This document shows positions 1 to 9,388 of a stretch of 35,133 nt of DNA, piece by piece. Numbering within the stretch: position 1 is the first letter of the stretch; every line of letters begins with the position of its first letter. Origin of the DNA: CAYUCJ01 sp049282265 (GTDB taxonomy: Bacteria; Desulfobacterota; DSM-4660; Desulfatiglandales; Desulfatiglandaceae); assembly GCA_049282265.1 (NCBI GenBank), contig JBAPTR010000105.1:1-35133 (forward strand), in the 5' to 3' direction. The notes under the pieces are model-generated. The model saw only the letters and a list, made by a program, of their open reading frames with translations. It was not told the origin of the DNA and searched no databases. The position numbers were made by a program, and so were the translations under genes.

Positions 1-438
1 CTTCCAACGAAGTCGTGACCCCTTTGAGCAGGCAAACGGCATGTTCCAGAAGCTACGCTCCCTCCGTCGTCCATGACTCCGGTCGCTGCGGATTTCGGCC
101 CTTCCACTGTCCTGTTCCAGGGCCGAAATGACGCCGCTTCAGGAACATCCCGTTCACCTGCTCTTCATAGCGAGTCACTTTATTTACTAGAGCCAGGAGC
201 CGGGCGTGAGACTCTTTTTCAGACCCTTTCTCATAGTGCACTTGGCACCAAACACCAATATGGACGACTATTTGGGGTTTACGCCTCCCAAACCCCAAGC
301 GCTTCTATGAATTTATGCTAAACCCCAAATCGGCGTCCATTCCCTCCGAAGTGTTTAGAAAGGGTCTGAAAAAGAGTGTCAGGTTCGGCTCCACTTCGTT
401 GCTCATAGGCTGCCGCTCGCGGCATCAACCAGCTTTTT
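1..438. repeat. Dispersed repeat family A, copy 1
   Basis: This stretch is matched over nearly its whole length by 18043-18482, and its two ends are matched by the short derivative at 8099-8217. It contains a perfect 21-bp inverted repeat (211-231 against 357-377) and a smaller hairpin around TTTGGGGTTT/AAACCCCAA near 275-297. It ends with a CCAGCTTTTT motif shared by all three copies. Open frames inside it change amino acids freely between copies, so I treat it as non-coding. The left boundary may lie outside the window. No transposase or target duplication is visible. The right edge abuts the stop codon of the membrane fusion protein gene. Confidence 0.85.
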
Positions 439-447
439 TCAAAGCCA

Positions 448-1695
448 TCATTGTTCTTTCTTCAGCTCTGAAACCAGCCGCCTGCCGCTCTTGTCCGAAG
501 TGTTCACCGTCACCTTCAGAGAAAGTCCCACCCGCAGGGGATATTTCGGAGGCAGCGGGTTTTCTATCTCTATTCTTACAGGCACCCTCTGAACAACCTT
601 GATCCAGTTTCCAGTGGCGTTTTCAGGAGGAAAAAGCGCAAAAGCCGCACCCGTGCCGGCGCGAATCCCAACCACCTTCCCATGATAGACATGGTTCGAG
701 TAGACATCCGCCTCGATGGTGGCGGGTTGCCCCAGGCGGATATCTCCCAGTTCGGTCTCCTTGAAATTGGCCTCCACATAAATCCGGTGCAGGGGAACGA
801 TCGCAAAAAGCGGCTGACCGGGCTGAATCCAATCCCCCAGCTGGATACTCTTTTGCGCAATGTATCCTGAAATGGGGGCCTTTATTGTACAATATGAAAT
901 GTTAAGCCTGGCCTGCTTTAACTTCGCCTCTATCTCAGAACGCCGGGCCTTCAGCGCGGTGAGCTTATGCCGCGCCATTTCAACTTGAAGGCGGTCAGCC
1001 TTTGCGGCGTTGAGATTGGCAATACTCTGGTCTATCTTGTCGGCCTCGGCACCCACTGATGCGCCGGCTCCGGCTATCCTCTGGTCCGCGGCTTTCAGCG
1101 CCGCCTCAGCTTTCTCATAGAGTGTGCGCTTAGCGTCCAGATCGCTATCCGATCCCGTCCCCGTTCGAAAAAGCTGCTCGGACCTTTCATAGTTTTTCCT
1201 GGCGTTTTGAAATTCGGCCAGCGAGCCCTTTCGTATCTTTTCCAGTTCTCCGACACGGTGGCCTGCCTGTTTCCGGCCCTGCTCGGCTTCCTTCATTCGT
1301 GCCGTGGCCGCGCCCACCTGTTCTTTGGTTCGCATTTCCGTAAGGACCAAGTCGACCTCTGCAATAGACAACTGCGCCTCAATTTGTTTCAGTGAAGCGT
1401 TGATCTCCTCGACCTTCACACCATAGTCCGTAGGATCCAGTCTGATCAGTGCATCTCCCTTTTTCACCGAATCGTCATTCTCCACATGTATTTCGGTAAT
1501 GCTTCCCGGTATTCGACTGCTTATAGCGGCACTGTCGGCCCTCACATATGCATCGTCCGTAGAAACCTGGTCCCGCATGTACCGCCACCAGTAGCCTGCT
1601 GCCATCAGAATGCCGATAAGGCCCAAAACAATGACCCATTTCCATCTCTTCTTGGCTGCCCCGTTCAACTTTTCACCATTCATCTTCTCAGTCAT
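448..1695 (-). CDS. HlyD/EmrA-family membrane fusion protein
   Basis: Periplasmic adaptor subunit of a tripartite drug or secretion efflux pump, linking an inner-membrane transporter to an outer-membrane channel. From the start at 1695 the protein has 415 residues: a short cytoplasmic N-terminus, one membrane anchor (about residues 18-37), a lipoyl-type half-domain (STDDAYVRAD onward), a long coiled coil (about 85-260), the second lipoyl half (IKAPISGYIAQKSIQLGDWI) and a beta-barrel with EmrA-like motifs YVEANFKETEL and PPENATGNWIKVVQRVPVRI. I chose 1695 because GGAG lies about 9 nt upstream and the frame beyond it (to 1827) has no membrane-protein character. The stop codon lies at the edge of repeat A, so the last residues may not be ancestral. 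No transporter partner is visible beside it; it would be sought upstream or elsewhere. Family is certain, substrate unknown. Confidence 0.9.
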   Translation of the reverse strand: MTEKMNGEKLNGAAKKRWKWVIVLGLIGILMAAGYWWRYMRDQVSTDDAYVRADSAAISSRIPGSITEIHVENDDSVKKGDALIRLDPTDYGVKVEEINASLKQIEAQLSIAEVDLVLTEMRTKEQVGAATARMKEAEQGRKQAGHRVGELEKIRKGSLAEFQNARKNYERSEQLFRTGTGSDSDLDAKRTLYEKAEAALKAADQRIAGAGASVGAEADKIDQSIANLNAAKADRLQVEMARHKLTALKARRSEIEAKLKQARLNISYCTIKAPISGYIAQKSIQLGDWIQPGQPLFAIVPLHRIYVEANFKETELGDIRLGQPATIEADVYSNHVYHGKVVGIRAGTGAAFALFPPENATGNWIKVVQRVPVRIEIENPLPPKYPLRVGLSLKVTVNTSDKSGRRLVSELKKEQ

Positions 1696-1872
1696 TCGCC
1701 ACGGTCTCCGTTCCATCCTATATTCGTGACAACCAGACGACGAACTGCATCTCATCCATCGTTTCCTGCAGTCGCCATATCCATACCAAATCTTGTCAGA
1801 TATACCTTTTGCGTTTCCATCATTCAAGTAGATTTTGAGACTTGAAGGTGGATCAGGGAACTATCTTCACCA

Positions 1873-1902
1873 TTGACAGTCTACAGGCCATCGCCCTATA
1901 CT
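1873..1902 (+). promoter_or_regulatory. Sigma-70-type promoter for the glgCPB operon
   Basis: TTGACA at 1873-1878 and TATACT at 1897-1902 are separated by 18 nt. Transcription would start near 1909, giving a leader of about 47 nt before the GlgC start at 1956. It lies in the divergent gap between the membrane fusion protein gene and glgC. Its position argues against upstream ATGs at 1842 or 1914 as glgC starts. Confidence 0.6.
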
Positions 1903-1955
1903 TAAAAGATTCTATGAAATCAACCGTGCGTGGGGAAAGGAGGCGCGTCGCCGGC

Positions 1956-3230
1956 ATGAAAAATACAATCGCGGTGATCATGGCAGGGGGCAAAGGGAAA
2001 CGGCTCATGCCACTCACCAAAGACCGTTCCAAACCTGCAATTCCCTTCGGCGGCATTTATCTGCTCATTGACCTGACCCTGTCCAACTGCATCAACTCGG
2101 GTGTCTATAGGATCATTGTCCTGCCCCAATACAAATCGCAGACCTTGGTCCAACACCTGGAAGGGGGCTGGAACATCTTCAGCCCGGCCCTGAATCATTA
2201 CTTGAAGATCGCCCCTCCCCAGATGATGGCGGGGGATAAGTGGTACCAGGGAACGGCCGACTCCATCAGACAAAACGCCTATCTCTTGAAGAATGACGCG
2301 CCTGAACATGTCCTTGTACTGTGCGGTGACCATGTCTGCAAGATGGACTATGCGCGTTTTAAAGACTACCACGTGGCCCACGGGGCGGATGTGACCATCG
2401 CGGTGATTGAGCTAGGCGCAGAAATGGCCGGCCAATATGGTATCCTGGAGGTCGATGAAGGCTTCCAGGTAAAGGGGTTTCAGGAAAAACCCCTGGTCCC
2501 GAAAACCATTCCCGGCGAGAAAGGGCGCGTGCTGGCCTCCATGGGCATCTATCTTTTCAAGGCCGAGGTCCTTCTGGATTTGTTAAATAAGGATGATCGA
2601 TCCGATTTCGGAAAAGACATACTGCCAGACATTCTTGATACCCATAACGTCATGGCCTATTCGTATAGAAGGGAAAACAAGATCCGGGATGTGCTTGTTT
2701 ACGTGGACCAGGAGGGCAGCTTGAAGGAGAGTGCCTTACAGGTCGTCCGTGATTCAGGTTACTGGCGGGATGTGGGAGACTTGGACTCCTATTGGAACGC
2801 CAATATGGACCTTACGGGGGTGGACCCTTATTTCAATATGTACGGCCGTCACTGGCCCATCAGGACCTACCAGCGTCAATACCCGCCCGTCAAAACCGTT
2901 TTTGCGCAGGAATCCGGAGACCATTTGAGGGCGGGCCGCGCCCTTGATTCCCTGGTGGCGCACGGCTCAATCATCAGCGGCGGACTGGTTCTCAACAGCA
3001 TCCTGTCCTACAACGTTTTCATCCAGAGCTGGGCGCGAGTGGAGGAATCGGTCATCATGGAGAACGTTGTCGTGGGACGTCATGCAAGAATCAAGAAAGC
3101 CATCATAGCAGAAGGCGCGCGGATTCCGATGCATACCAAGATCGGGTACAATCCCGTGGAAGATAGAAAACGCTTTACCGTCACCCCCCGGGGGATAACG
3201 GTCGTCACCAGGGAAGATTTTCCGGTATAG
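1956..3230 (+). CDS. glgC: Glucose-1-phosphate adenylyltransferase (ADP-glucose pyrophosphorylase)
   Basis: Makes ADP-glucose from glucose-1-phosphate and ATP, the committed step of bacterial glycogen synthesis. The 424-residue product has the nucleotidyltransferase signature near the N-terminus (AGGKGKRLMPLTKDRSKPAI), the substrate motifs WYQGTADSIRQN and GFQEKP, the YWRDVGDLDSYW motif, and a C-terminal left-handed beta-helix region. The start at 1956 has AAGGAGG 12 nt upstream and gives the normal length. Odd points: the usual GTRL reads GKRL, and the segment normally GGKYRIID reads GGIYLLID. In E. coli the equivalent Lys39/Arg40 contribute to fructose-1,6-bisphosphate activation, so allostery may differ. 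It is first in an operon with glgP (32-nt gap) and glgB. Confidence 0.95.
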   Translation: MKNTIAVIMAGGKGKRLMPLTKDRSKPAIPFGGIYLLIDLTLSNCINSGVYRIIVLPQYKSQTLVQHLEGGWNIFSPALNHYLKIAPPQMMAGDKWYQGTADSIRQNAYLLKNDAPEHVLVLCGDHVCKMDYARFKDYHVAHGADVTIAVIELGAEMAGQYGILEVDEGFQVKGFQEKPLVPKTIPGEKGRVLASMGIYLFKAEVLLDLLNKDDRSDFGKDILPDILDTHNVMAYSYRRENKIRDVLVYVDQEGSLKESALQVVRDSGYWRDVGDLDSYWNANMDLTGVDPYFNMYGRHWPIRTYQRQYPPVKTVFAQESGDHLRAGRALDSLVAHGSIISGGLVLNSILSYNVFIQSWARVEESVIMENVVVGRHARIKKAIIAEGARIPMHTKIGYNPVEDRKRFTVTPRGITVVTREDFPV

Positions 3231-3262
3231 GTCATGCATCCATCAATATTAGAGGTCTTAAG

Positions 3263-5815
3263 ATGAAACCCAAAATCAAGTATGACGTGGTTCCCAACCT
3301 CCCAGAAAACCTGACGGTTCTGAAACGTCTTGCCTACAACCTGCTCTTCAGCTGGAACGACGATATCAAGGATTTGTTCCATCGCATGGACCCCGGGCTC
3401 TGGTCATCATGCAATCAAAACCCGGTTTTGATGCTCGGCCTGCTCGGTCAGGGACGCCTGGATGAACTCTCCGGGGACCAGGGTTTTCTGGCCCAGATCG
3501 AGAGAGTGACCCGGGATTTTGAGCGCTACTTATCTCAACCCCACCTTCAAGCTGCGGATTATTTCGATGAAGAGAACCTCCAGATGGCCTATTTTTCCGC
3601 GGAATTCGGTCTTTCAGGCTGTTTGCCCATCTATTCCGGGGGACTGGGTGTTCTGGCGGGAGATCATATCAAATCTGCAAGTGACCTGAATGTACCGCTG
3701 GTAGGTATTGGTCTTCTTTACCAGGACGGTTACTTCAGCCAGTACCTGAACTCGGACGGCTGGCAGATGGAGACCTATCCACAAAATGACTTTCCCAACA
3801 TGCCCGTCGAACTCATGAAGGATCGTGAGGGTCAACCCCTCAGAGTCCAGGTATTGATAAAGGATATCCCCTTGCAGATCCTGATCTGGCGTATACAAGT
3901 GGGCAGGATTCCCCTCTACATGCTCGACACCAATGATGAAAGCAACCCGCCTGAGTTGCGAAAAATAACCGGACAGCTCTACGGTGGTGACCGGGAGATG
4001 CGGCTGCGGCAGGAGATCGTACTCGGAATCGGTGGGATCAGGGCACTCAAGGCCATGGGAATCGAACCCACGGCCATACACATGAATGAAGGTCACTCGG
4101 CCTTCTCCGCCCTTGAGCGCATCAATATGCTCAGGCGCGATAAAGGCCTGTCTTTTGATGCGGCCCGTGAGATCGTGATGGCCAGTACCATCTTTACAAC
4201 CCACACCCCTGTCCCCGCGGGAAACGACACCTTTGATCCCGACCTGGTCCGGGTCTATTTTGAGGAATACATCAAGGAGCTGGGTATCAATTTCAAGGTC
4301 CTGCTCGGCTACGGGCGTCTTGACCCCAGGAATGAAAAGGAACCTTTCGGGATGACTACCCTGGCCCTTCGTCTGGCCGCACATATCAATGGCGTCAGCC
4401 GCCTGCACGGGAAGGTCTCACGATCCATGTGGCAGAAGGTCTGGATCCATCACCCCGAAGAAGATGTTCCTATCGAACATATCACCAACGGGATTCATGT
4501 GCCCACCTGGATATCCCGGGAGATGGGTACGCTCTTCAACCGATATCTGGGTCCCGACTGGGCGGAAGATCCGGACAATGAGCGGGTCTGGCAACAGATT
4601 GAAAAAATTCCCGACACGGAACTGTGGCGGGCCCATGAAAGGTGCCGGGAACACCTGGTAGCCTATGTCCGTCTCAGGCTTGTGGAACAACTCAAGGCCC
4701 GAGGGGCCTCAACCTCCGAAGTTCAAAGGGCGTCTGAAGTCTTGACACCGGATGCCGTGACCATCGGTTTCGCCCGCCGGTTTGCCACCTACAAGAGGGC
4801 CACGCTCCTCTTCAGGGACCCCGACCGCCTGGAGCGCATCATCAATCACCCGGAACAACCGGTCCAGATCGTGATTGCGGGTAAATCGCACCCGCAGGAC
4901 GATGAGGGCAAGGAGTTCATAAAACAAATCATCCACTTGGGCCAGGAAAAACGTTTCCGTCGGACTGTCGTCTTTCTGGAAGACTACAACATGGACGTGG
5001 CCCGCCACATGGTCTCCGGGACGGATATCTGGCTGAACACGCCACGCCGGCCCCTGGAAGCCTGCGGCACCAGCGGGATGAAAGCGCTTGCCAACGGTTC
5101 CCTGAATCTCAGCACCTTGGATGGCTGGTGGGATGAGGCCTATCACAGGGACTATGGATGGTCTCTCGGACATGGAGAGGTTTATAAAAACCAGGATTTT
5201 CAGGACGATCTGGAAAGTCAGAGCCTTTATAACCTGCTCGAAAACGAAATTGTCCCCCTCTTCTACGACAGGCAAATGGATGGGATCCCGAGAAGATGGG
5301 TGGAAAAAATGAAGGCCGGATTGCGTATGCTGGTTCCCGTCTACAACTCCCACCGAATGGTGCAGGAATACCTGGACCGTTTTTACCTCCCCTGCTCCCG
5401 CCGTTTCAACAATCTCTGCCGGGATGATTTCTCAAGCGCAAAAGATATTGCCTCATGGCGCCAGAAAATCATGACCAACTGGCATGAGATCTCGGTGGAG
5501 GAAGTGGTCGGGCTGGAAAGCCATGAAATCCAGGTGGGCAAATCCATAAAGGTTGAAGTAAGAATCAGGCTCGGGGTCCTTTCTCCCGACGATGTCACGG
5601 TGGAAGCCTATTACGGACGCCTCAATCACCAGGGGGATTTCGCGGAAAGGAATACCATCCCCCTTCAAGTCCTGGAGAACGCCGACGGTGTTTATCTTTT
5701 CGGGGGCGAGATACCCTGTGAAGGATCGGGACGTTTCGGTTACACAGTTCGGGTCATGCCCAGTTTTGAGAGATTGGAGAACCGCTTTTCCATGGGACTC
5801 GTCAGCTGGGCCTGA
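3263..5815 (+). CDS. glgP: Alpha-glucan phosphorylase (GT35, short bacterial/archaeal type)
   Basis: Releases glucose-1-phosphate from the non-reducing ends of glycogen or maltodextrin using phosphate and pyridoxal phosphate. The 850-residue protein begins with the DUF3417 N-terminal domain (LLFSWNDDIKDLFHRMDPGLW) and continues with AYFSAEFGLSGCLPIYSGGLGVLAGDH-type sequence. It has GHSAFSALERI and the C-terminal PLP site EACGTSGMKALANGSLNLS, where Lys607 should form the Schiff base. This is the family often annotated as 'alpha-glucan family phosphorylase', not the E. coli GlgP/MalP type. An AGAGG ribosome site lies 7 nt before the ATG. It sits between glgC and glgB in one operon, which puts synthesis and mobilisation of storage glucan under one promoter. 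Confidence 0.95.
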   Translation: MKPKIKYDVVPNLPENLTVLKRLAYNLLFSWNDDIKDLFHRMDPGLWSSCNQNPVLMLGLLGQGRLDELSGDQGFLAQIERVTRDFERYLSQPHLQAADYFDEENLQMAYFSAEFGLSGCLPIYSGGLGVLAGDHIKSASDLNVPLVGIGLLYQDGYFSQYLNSDGWQMETYPQNDFPNMPVELMKDREGQPLRVQVLIKDIPLQILIWRIQVGRIPLYMLDTNDESNPPELRKITGQLYGGDREMRLRQEIVLGIGGIRALKAMGIEPTAIHMNEGHSAFSALERINMLRRDKGLSFDAAREIVMASTIFTTHTPVPAGNDTFDPDLVRVYFEEYIKELGINFKVLLGYGRLDPRNEKEPFGMTTLALRLAAHINGVSRLHGKVSRSMWQKVWIHHPEEDVPIEHITNGIHVPTWISREMGTLFNRYLGPDWAEDPDNERVWQQIEKIPDTELWRAHERCREHLVAYVRLRLVEQLKARGASTSEVQRASEVLTPDAVTIGFARRFATYKRATLLFRDPDRLERIINHPEQPVQIVIAGKSHPQDDEGKEFIKQIIHLGQEKRFRRTVVFLEDYNMDVARHMVSGTDIWLNTPRRPLEACGTSGMKALANGSLNLSTLDGWWDEAYHRDYGWSLGHGEVYKNQDFQDDLESQSLYNLLENEIVPLFYDRQMDGIPRRWVEKMKAGLRMLVPVYNSHRMVQEYLDRFYLPCSRRFNNLCRDDFSSAKDIASWRQKIMTNWHEISVEEVVGLESHEIQVGKSIKVEVRIRLGVLSPDDVTVEAYYGRLNHQGDFAERNTIPLQVLENADGVYLFGGEIPCEGSGRFGYTVRVMPSFERLENRFSMGLVSWA

Positions 5816-5836
5816 TCAAACAGCCAAGGAGATCAT

Positions 5837-8089
5837 GTGTTTTTTTCAACAACCCTGAAACCCCAGGAAATAGAAAGCGTCGTATCCTGTAACCTTGCTG
5901 ACCCATTCGCCATTCTGGGCGCACACCCTGTGCAGGTTGGGAAGGAAAAGGGCGTTGCAGTACGGGCCTTCCTTCCCCGAGCCTTGGAGGTGGAAATCCT
6001 GGACCTCAATCCACAGGGCCCGGAAAAGGCAACGCAGATCCATAAGGACGGGCTTTTTGAAGCATGGCTCCCAGGAGAATTCGAGTTATTCCCCTACCGT
6101 CTCCGGAGTTCCTTTGACAATGGATCCCGCGCCGTCTTCCATGACTGCTACGCCTTTCTTCCGGTATTAAACGATGATGACTTCTATCTTTTCAATCAGG
6201 GCAGCCACGACAAAATCTATGAAAAGCTAGGTGCACACCCGTTCGTGCACCAGGGCATATCCGGCGTTCTGTTTGCCGTCTGGGCCCCTTCAGCCGCGCG
6301 TGTCAGTGTGCTGGGGGATTTCAACCAATGGGACGGCCGGCGACACCCCATGCGCGCAAGGGGTGTTTCGGGGATATGGGAGATATTCATCCCGCACCTG
6401 AAACCCGGGACACTCTACAAATTTGAAATCAGGACCCAAAACGGCACGCTTTTGATCAAGGCCGACCCGTTCGCCGTCTCCTTTGAAAAACGCCCGCGTA
6501 CAGCAGGCATTGTGATGGGACTGGACGATTATGAATGGTCGGATCAGGAATGGATGGCCGAACGTGCCGGGAGGGATCTCCTTCGACGACCCCTCGCCAT
6601 ATACGAGGTTCATCTTGGCTCCTGGAAACGGACCGGGAAAGGTCAAGACTCATGGCTTACTTATCGCCAGGCAGCGGAAGAACTTGTCGCCTACGTAAAG
6701 GACATGGGTTTTACCCATATCCAGTTTCTTCCCCTTGCCGAACACCCCTTCGACGGCTCCTGGGGTTACCAGGTGACCGGTTATTATGCGCCCACTTCCC
6801 GATTCGGCTCTCCTGCGGATTTCATGTACCTGATCGATTGTTGCCACGCAGGGGGACTTGGGGTAATCCTCGACTGGGTCCCGGCCCATTTTCCTAGAGA
6901 TCCACACGCCCTTGAATATTTTGACGGAACGCATCTCTATGAACACGCTGACCCCCGCCAAGGTGAACAGATGGACTGGGGCACCCTGATTTTCAACTAC
7001 GGACGCAAGGAAGTAAAAAACTTTCTCATAGCCAATGCCTTGTTCTGGCTGGATAAGTATCATATCGACGGTCTGAGGGTAGATGCCGTTGCCTCCATGC
7101 TCTACCTTGACTACTCGCGCGAGGAGGGTGAGTGGGTACCCAATCGTTACGGTGGACGCGAAAATCTGGAGGCCATTGAATTAATCAAGGAGTTCAATAG
7201 CAAGATCTTCAAGTTCTACCCCGGCGTGGCAACGATTGCCGAGGAATCCACGGCCTGGCCCGGCGTTACCCGCCCCGTCCACCTGGGCGGCCTCGGGTTC
7301 TTGTTCAAGTGGAATATGGGTTGGATGCACGATATGCTCAGTTTCATGGCACAGGAGGCTGTCCACCGATCGTACCACACGGATCTCCTGACATTTGCAC
7401 TGCTTTACGCGTTCCATGAAAATTTTATTCTGCCCCTGTCCCATGACGAAGTGGTGCACGGCAAGGCCTCGCTTCTCTCCAAGATGCCCGGGGACGACTG
7501 GCAGAAGTTTGCCAACCTGCGCCTGCTCCTGGGCTACATGTATGGAGAGCCCGGGAAAAAGACCCTCTTCATGGGAGGGGAGTTCGGGCAATGGTCCGAA
7601 TGGAATCACGACCAGGGGCTGGAGTGGGATCTTCTGGGATACGAAGCCCACAAGGGTATTCAGAGATTTGTACGGGACCTCAACAGGATCTATCGCGAGG
7701 AGCCTGCACTGTATGAACAGGATTACGATCCCTCCGGATTCCAGTGGATCGATTTCCGCGACGCCGATGCCACGGTGGTTTCCTTTCTGAGAAAGGGAAA
7801 ATCTTCAGAAAGGCCACTGGTATTCATTTTTAACTTCACGCCGGTGCTCCGGAAAAGTTACCGTATAGGGGTGCCTTCCGGAGGCTCCTACCGGGAACTA
7901 CTCAACTCGGATGCCCAATGCTATGGGGGTTCCAACCAAGGACTGGAGGGCGGCACAACAGCCGAGGCCGTCCCCTGCCATGGCCACGCCTACTCGCTCG
8001 ATCTCCGAATTCCTCCTCTTGGAATGCTCGTTCTCAAACCGGAAAAAGGATCTCTCCCCCCCTTTCAGGGCATTAGGATTAGTCAATAG
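5837..8089 (+). CDS. glgB: 1,4-alpha-glucan branching enzyme (GH13)
   Basis: Cuts alpha-1,4-glucan chains and re-attaches them as alpha-1,6 branches. The 750-residue protein has two N-terminal CBM48-type beta domains (second one around VLFAVWAPSAARVSVLGDFN) and a GH13 barrel. The catalytic residues are Asp416 (GLRVDAVASM), Glu469 (IAEESTAWPG) and Asp537 (LSHDEVVHGK), spaced exactly as in the E. coli enzyme (405/458/526). The start is GTG at 5837 with AAGGAG five nt upstream; the overlapping ATG at 5835 is in another frame. It follows glgP by 21 nt. The C-terminal tail after the beta domain is ordinary. A repeat A derivative begins about 10 nt after the stop. Confidence 0.96.
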   Translation: MFFSTTLKPQEIESVVSCNLADPFAILGAHPVQVGKEKGVAVRAFLPRALEVEILDLNPQGPEKATQIHKDGLFEAWLPGEFELFPYRLRSSFDNGSRAVFHDCYAFLPVLNDDDFYLFNQGSHDKIYEKLGAHPFVHQGISGVLFAVWAPSAARVSVLGDFNQWDGRRHPMRARGVSGIWEIFIPHLKPGTLYKFEIRTQNGTLLIKADPFAVSFEKRPRTAGIVMGLDDYEWSDQEWMAERAGRDLLRRPLAIYEVHLGSWKRTGKGQDSWLTYRQAAEELVAYVKDMGFTHIQFLPLAEHPFDGSWGYQVTGYYAPTSRFGSPADFMYLIDCCHAGGLGVILDWVPAHFPRDPHALEYFDGTHLYEHADPRQGEQMDWGTLIFNYGRKEVKNFLIANALFWLDKYHIDGLRVDAVASMLYLDYSREEGEWVPNRYGGRENLEAIELIKEFNSKIFKFYPGVATIAEESTAWPGVTRPVHLGGLGFLFKWNMGWMHDMLSFMAQEAVHRSYHTDLLTFALLYAFHENFILPLSHDEVVHGKASLLSKMPGDDWQKFANLRLLLGYMYGEPGKKTLFMGGEFGQWSEWNHDQGLEWDLLGYEAHKGIQRFVRDLNRIYREEPALYEQDYDPSGFQWIDFRDADATVVSFLRKGKSSERPLVFIFNFTPVLRKSYRIGVPSGGSYRELLNSDAQCYGGSNQGLEGGTTAEAVPCHGHAYSLDLRIPPLGMLVLKPEKGSLPPFQGIRISQ

Positions 8090-8098
8090 TCCCGCTCT

Positions 8099-8217
8099 CG
8101 GGTAGTCCAAGGACGGACTTCCAACGAAGTCGTCTCATCCCCCGGAGTCAAGGAGCCGAACCTGAGACTCTTTTTCGTAGCTCATAGGCTGCCGCTTGCG
8201 GCATAAACCAGCTTTTT
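8099..8217. repeat. Repeat family A, internally deleted derivative
   Basis: The left part (CTTCCAACGAAGTCGT) and the right part (CCTGAGACTCTTTTTC, then CTCATAGGCTGCCGCTTGCG and CCAGCTTTTT) match both ends of the 440-bp copies at 1-438 and 18043-18482. The middle ~300 bp are missing. It begins about 10 nt after the glgB stop codon. Confidence 0.75.
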
Positions 8218-8519
8218 ATGACTACATCAATAAAAAACTCAAGGAAAATTTTTCATTTGCCGATGTATCCAGTACGACGGAAAAGCGTTTAAGTCAGGGC
8301 ACCGTCGACGCGGTGAATGAAGTGAAAAACAGATTAGACATCTCGGATATTCAGGACATTTTCAGGGATAATCAAAGACTTTTTGAAAAATTGATTGATG
8401 AATTAGAAGACAAGGAGTGTCTCGGCCGATCAAATGCCTCCCAACCTCAACACAAAAGAATTAGACCATGTGAGGACAAGCAGCCTCCGAAGGTCAATAA
8501 TTTGAAAGAGGGGGTCTGA
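8196..8519 (+). CDS. Hypothetical protein or gene remnant
   Basis: An open frame of 107 codons that I do not recognise. It is charged and mostly helical by composition (KNRLDISDIQDIFRDNQRLF, then EKLIDELEDK). The only in-frame start is a TTG at 8196, and this codon and the next six lie inside the family A repeat, so the natural 5' end was probably lost or never existed. No convincing ribosome site is seen. It may be the tail of a gene cut by the repeat, or a chance frame. A terminator-like hairpin follows at 8694. Confidence 0.3.
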   Translation: MRHKPAFYDYINKKLKENFSFADVSSTTEKRLSQGTVDAVNEVKNRLDISDIQDIFRDNQRLFEKLIDELEDKECLGRSNASQPQHKRIRPCEDKQPPKVNNLKEGV

Positions 8520-8693
8520 GGCGGCATTTCGGAGGCTACTCGAATGTGCGTGCATCTTTTTTTCAGGGCATGGCCAGGGATTGGATAAAACCTTTAACAA
8601 AGACTTTTGCTCTGAAAAAAACAACGGCATTCCGGGTAGCCATCAACATACAAGCCCAGTTGGATTGTCCACTATCAACCCAACCCCTGCACA

Positions 8694-8731
8694 GGCCCGG
8701 CGGTCCGCTTTTGGACGCCGGGCCATTTTTT
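8694..8731 (+). terminator. Rho-independent terminator
   Basis: GGCCCGGCGGTCC pairs with GGACGCCGGGCC around a GCTTTT loop with one bulged base, followed by ATTTTTT. It is strong on the plus strand only. It could end transcription from the glgCPB operon or from the small frame at 8196. Confidence 0.75.
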
Positions 8732-9388
8732 CCCCAATATTCCCTTTTGTAGACGAACCCCTGCCATTCCACTGAGGCACATTTATCCACTGTGGGAGGG
8801 CCAGTGCATTCCTTTCCGGCGGAAATATGCCAAAGGCTTAAGGCACAAGGCGTAAGGCTTAAGGTCATGGTAGGTATTTTCAATAACGATTCCACTGCCC
8901 CTTCCTTGAGCAACGCGATGGTTTGCAGAATAGAAGCAAGATGGCGATAGGAATGATGGCTTCGATAGAAGTCATCATCGTGCCCATGGACGGGCACGCA
9001 AATCAATGGGTTGTTTTCCTGCCCATTGATTTGTAGGGAACCGAAAATCGCACTTTTCGTTTCCCGTCAGTAAAAAGTCCACGGACGGACTTTTTACATT
9101 CCATCAATAGGGCCATGGGGATCTTTTTTCAGGTCACGAAAACGCATCTTTGCTGGGCAGTTGCGCTCCTGATAAGCCGGCCGGCCGGCGCGCTTTCGGG
9201 GACTTCACCGAACAGTTCAGGAGTTCACAGGAATTACAAAAGGTTCCCCGGACGCCTTGCTTAGCAACTCGGGTCAACGCCAGAGTGACACAGCCCTCGT
9301 GCCTGAAAAAAGATTGCTGTGGCCCTGACCATGTTCCTTATGTCTCCCCACAGACTGAGCCGCATTCATAAAATATGAGTAAAGCACA
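8732..9388. other. Gene-poor stretch with repeat B
   Basis: No supportable gene is seen on either strand. Around 8835-8865 there is a short degenerate direct repeat (CTTAAGGCACAAGGCGTAAG, then GCTTAAGG). Repeat B copy 1 fills 8954-9107. Remaining open frames are short, lack ribosome sites and have no recognisable content. The GH57 operon ends into this region from the right, without an obvious terminator. Confidence 0.5.
8954..9107 (+). repeat. Dispersed repeat family B, copy 1
   Basis: About 150 bp built of nested inverted repeats: a GTGCCCATGGACGGGCAC hairpin, CAAATCAATGGG against CCCATTGATTTG, a CCGAAAATCGCACTTTTCG module and GTAAAAAGTCC against GGACTTTTTAC (9070-9097), ending in CATTCCATCAA. 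The same order occurs at 18504-18661 and, inverted, at 14010-14168. No coding potential. Confidence 0.85.

Noticed and set aside
53..298. Open frame on the minus strand also present in the second repeat copy (18130-18342)
   Set aside because: The two copies differ by many amino-acid changes over about 70 codons, with little sign of silent change, and no ribosome site is seen. It is better explained as part of the structured repeat A.
9150..9371. Plus-strand open frame of 73 codons left of the GH57 operon
   Set aside because: No ribosome site, no recognisable content and Cys/Pro-rich random-looking sequence.
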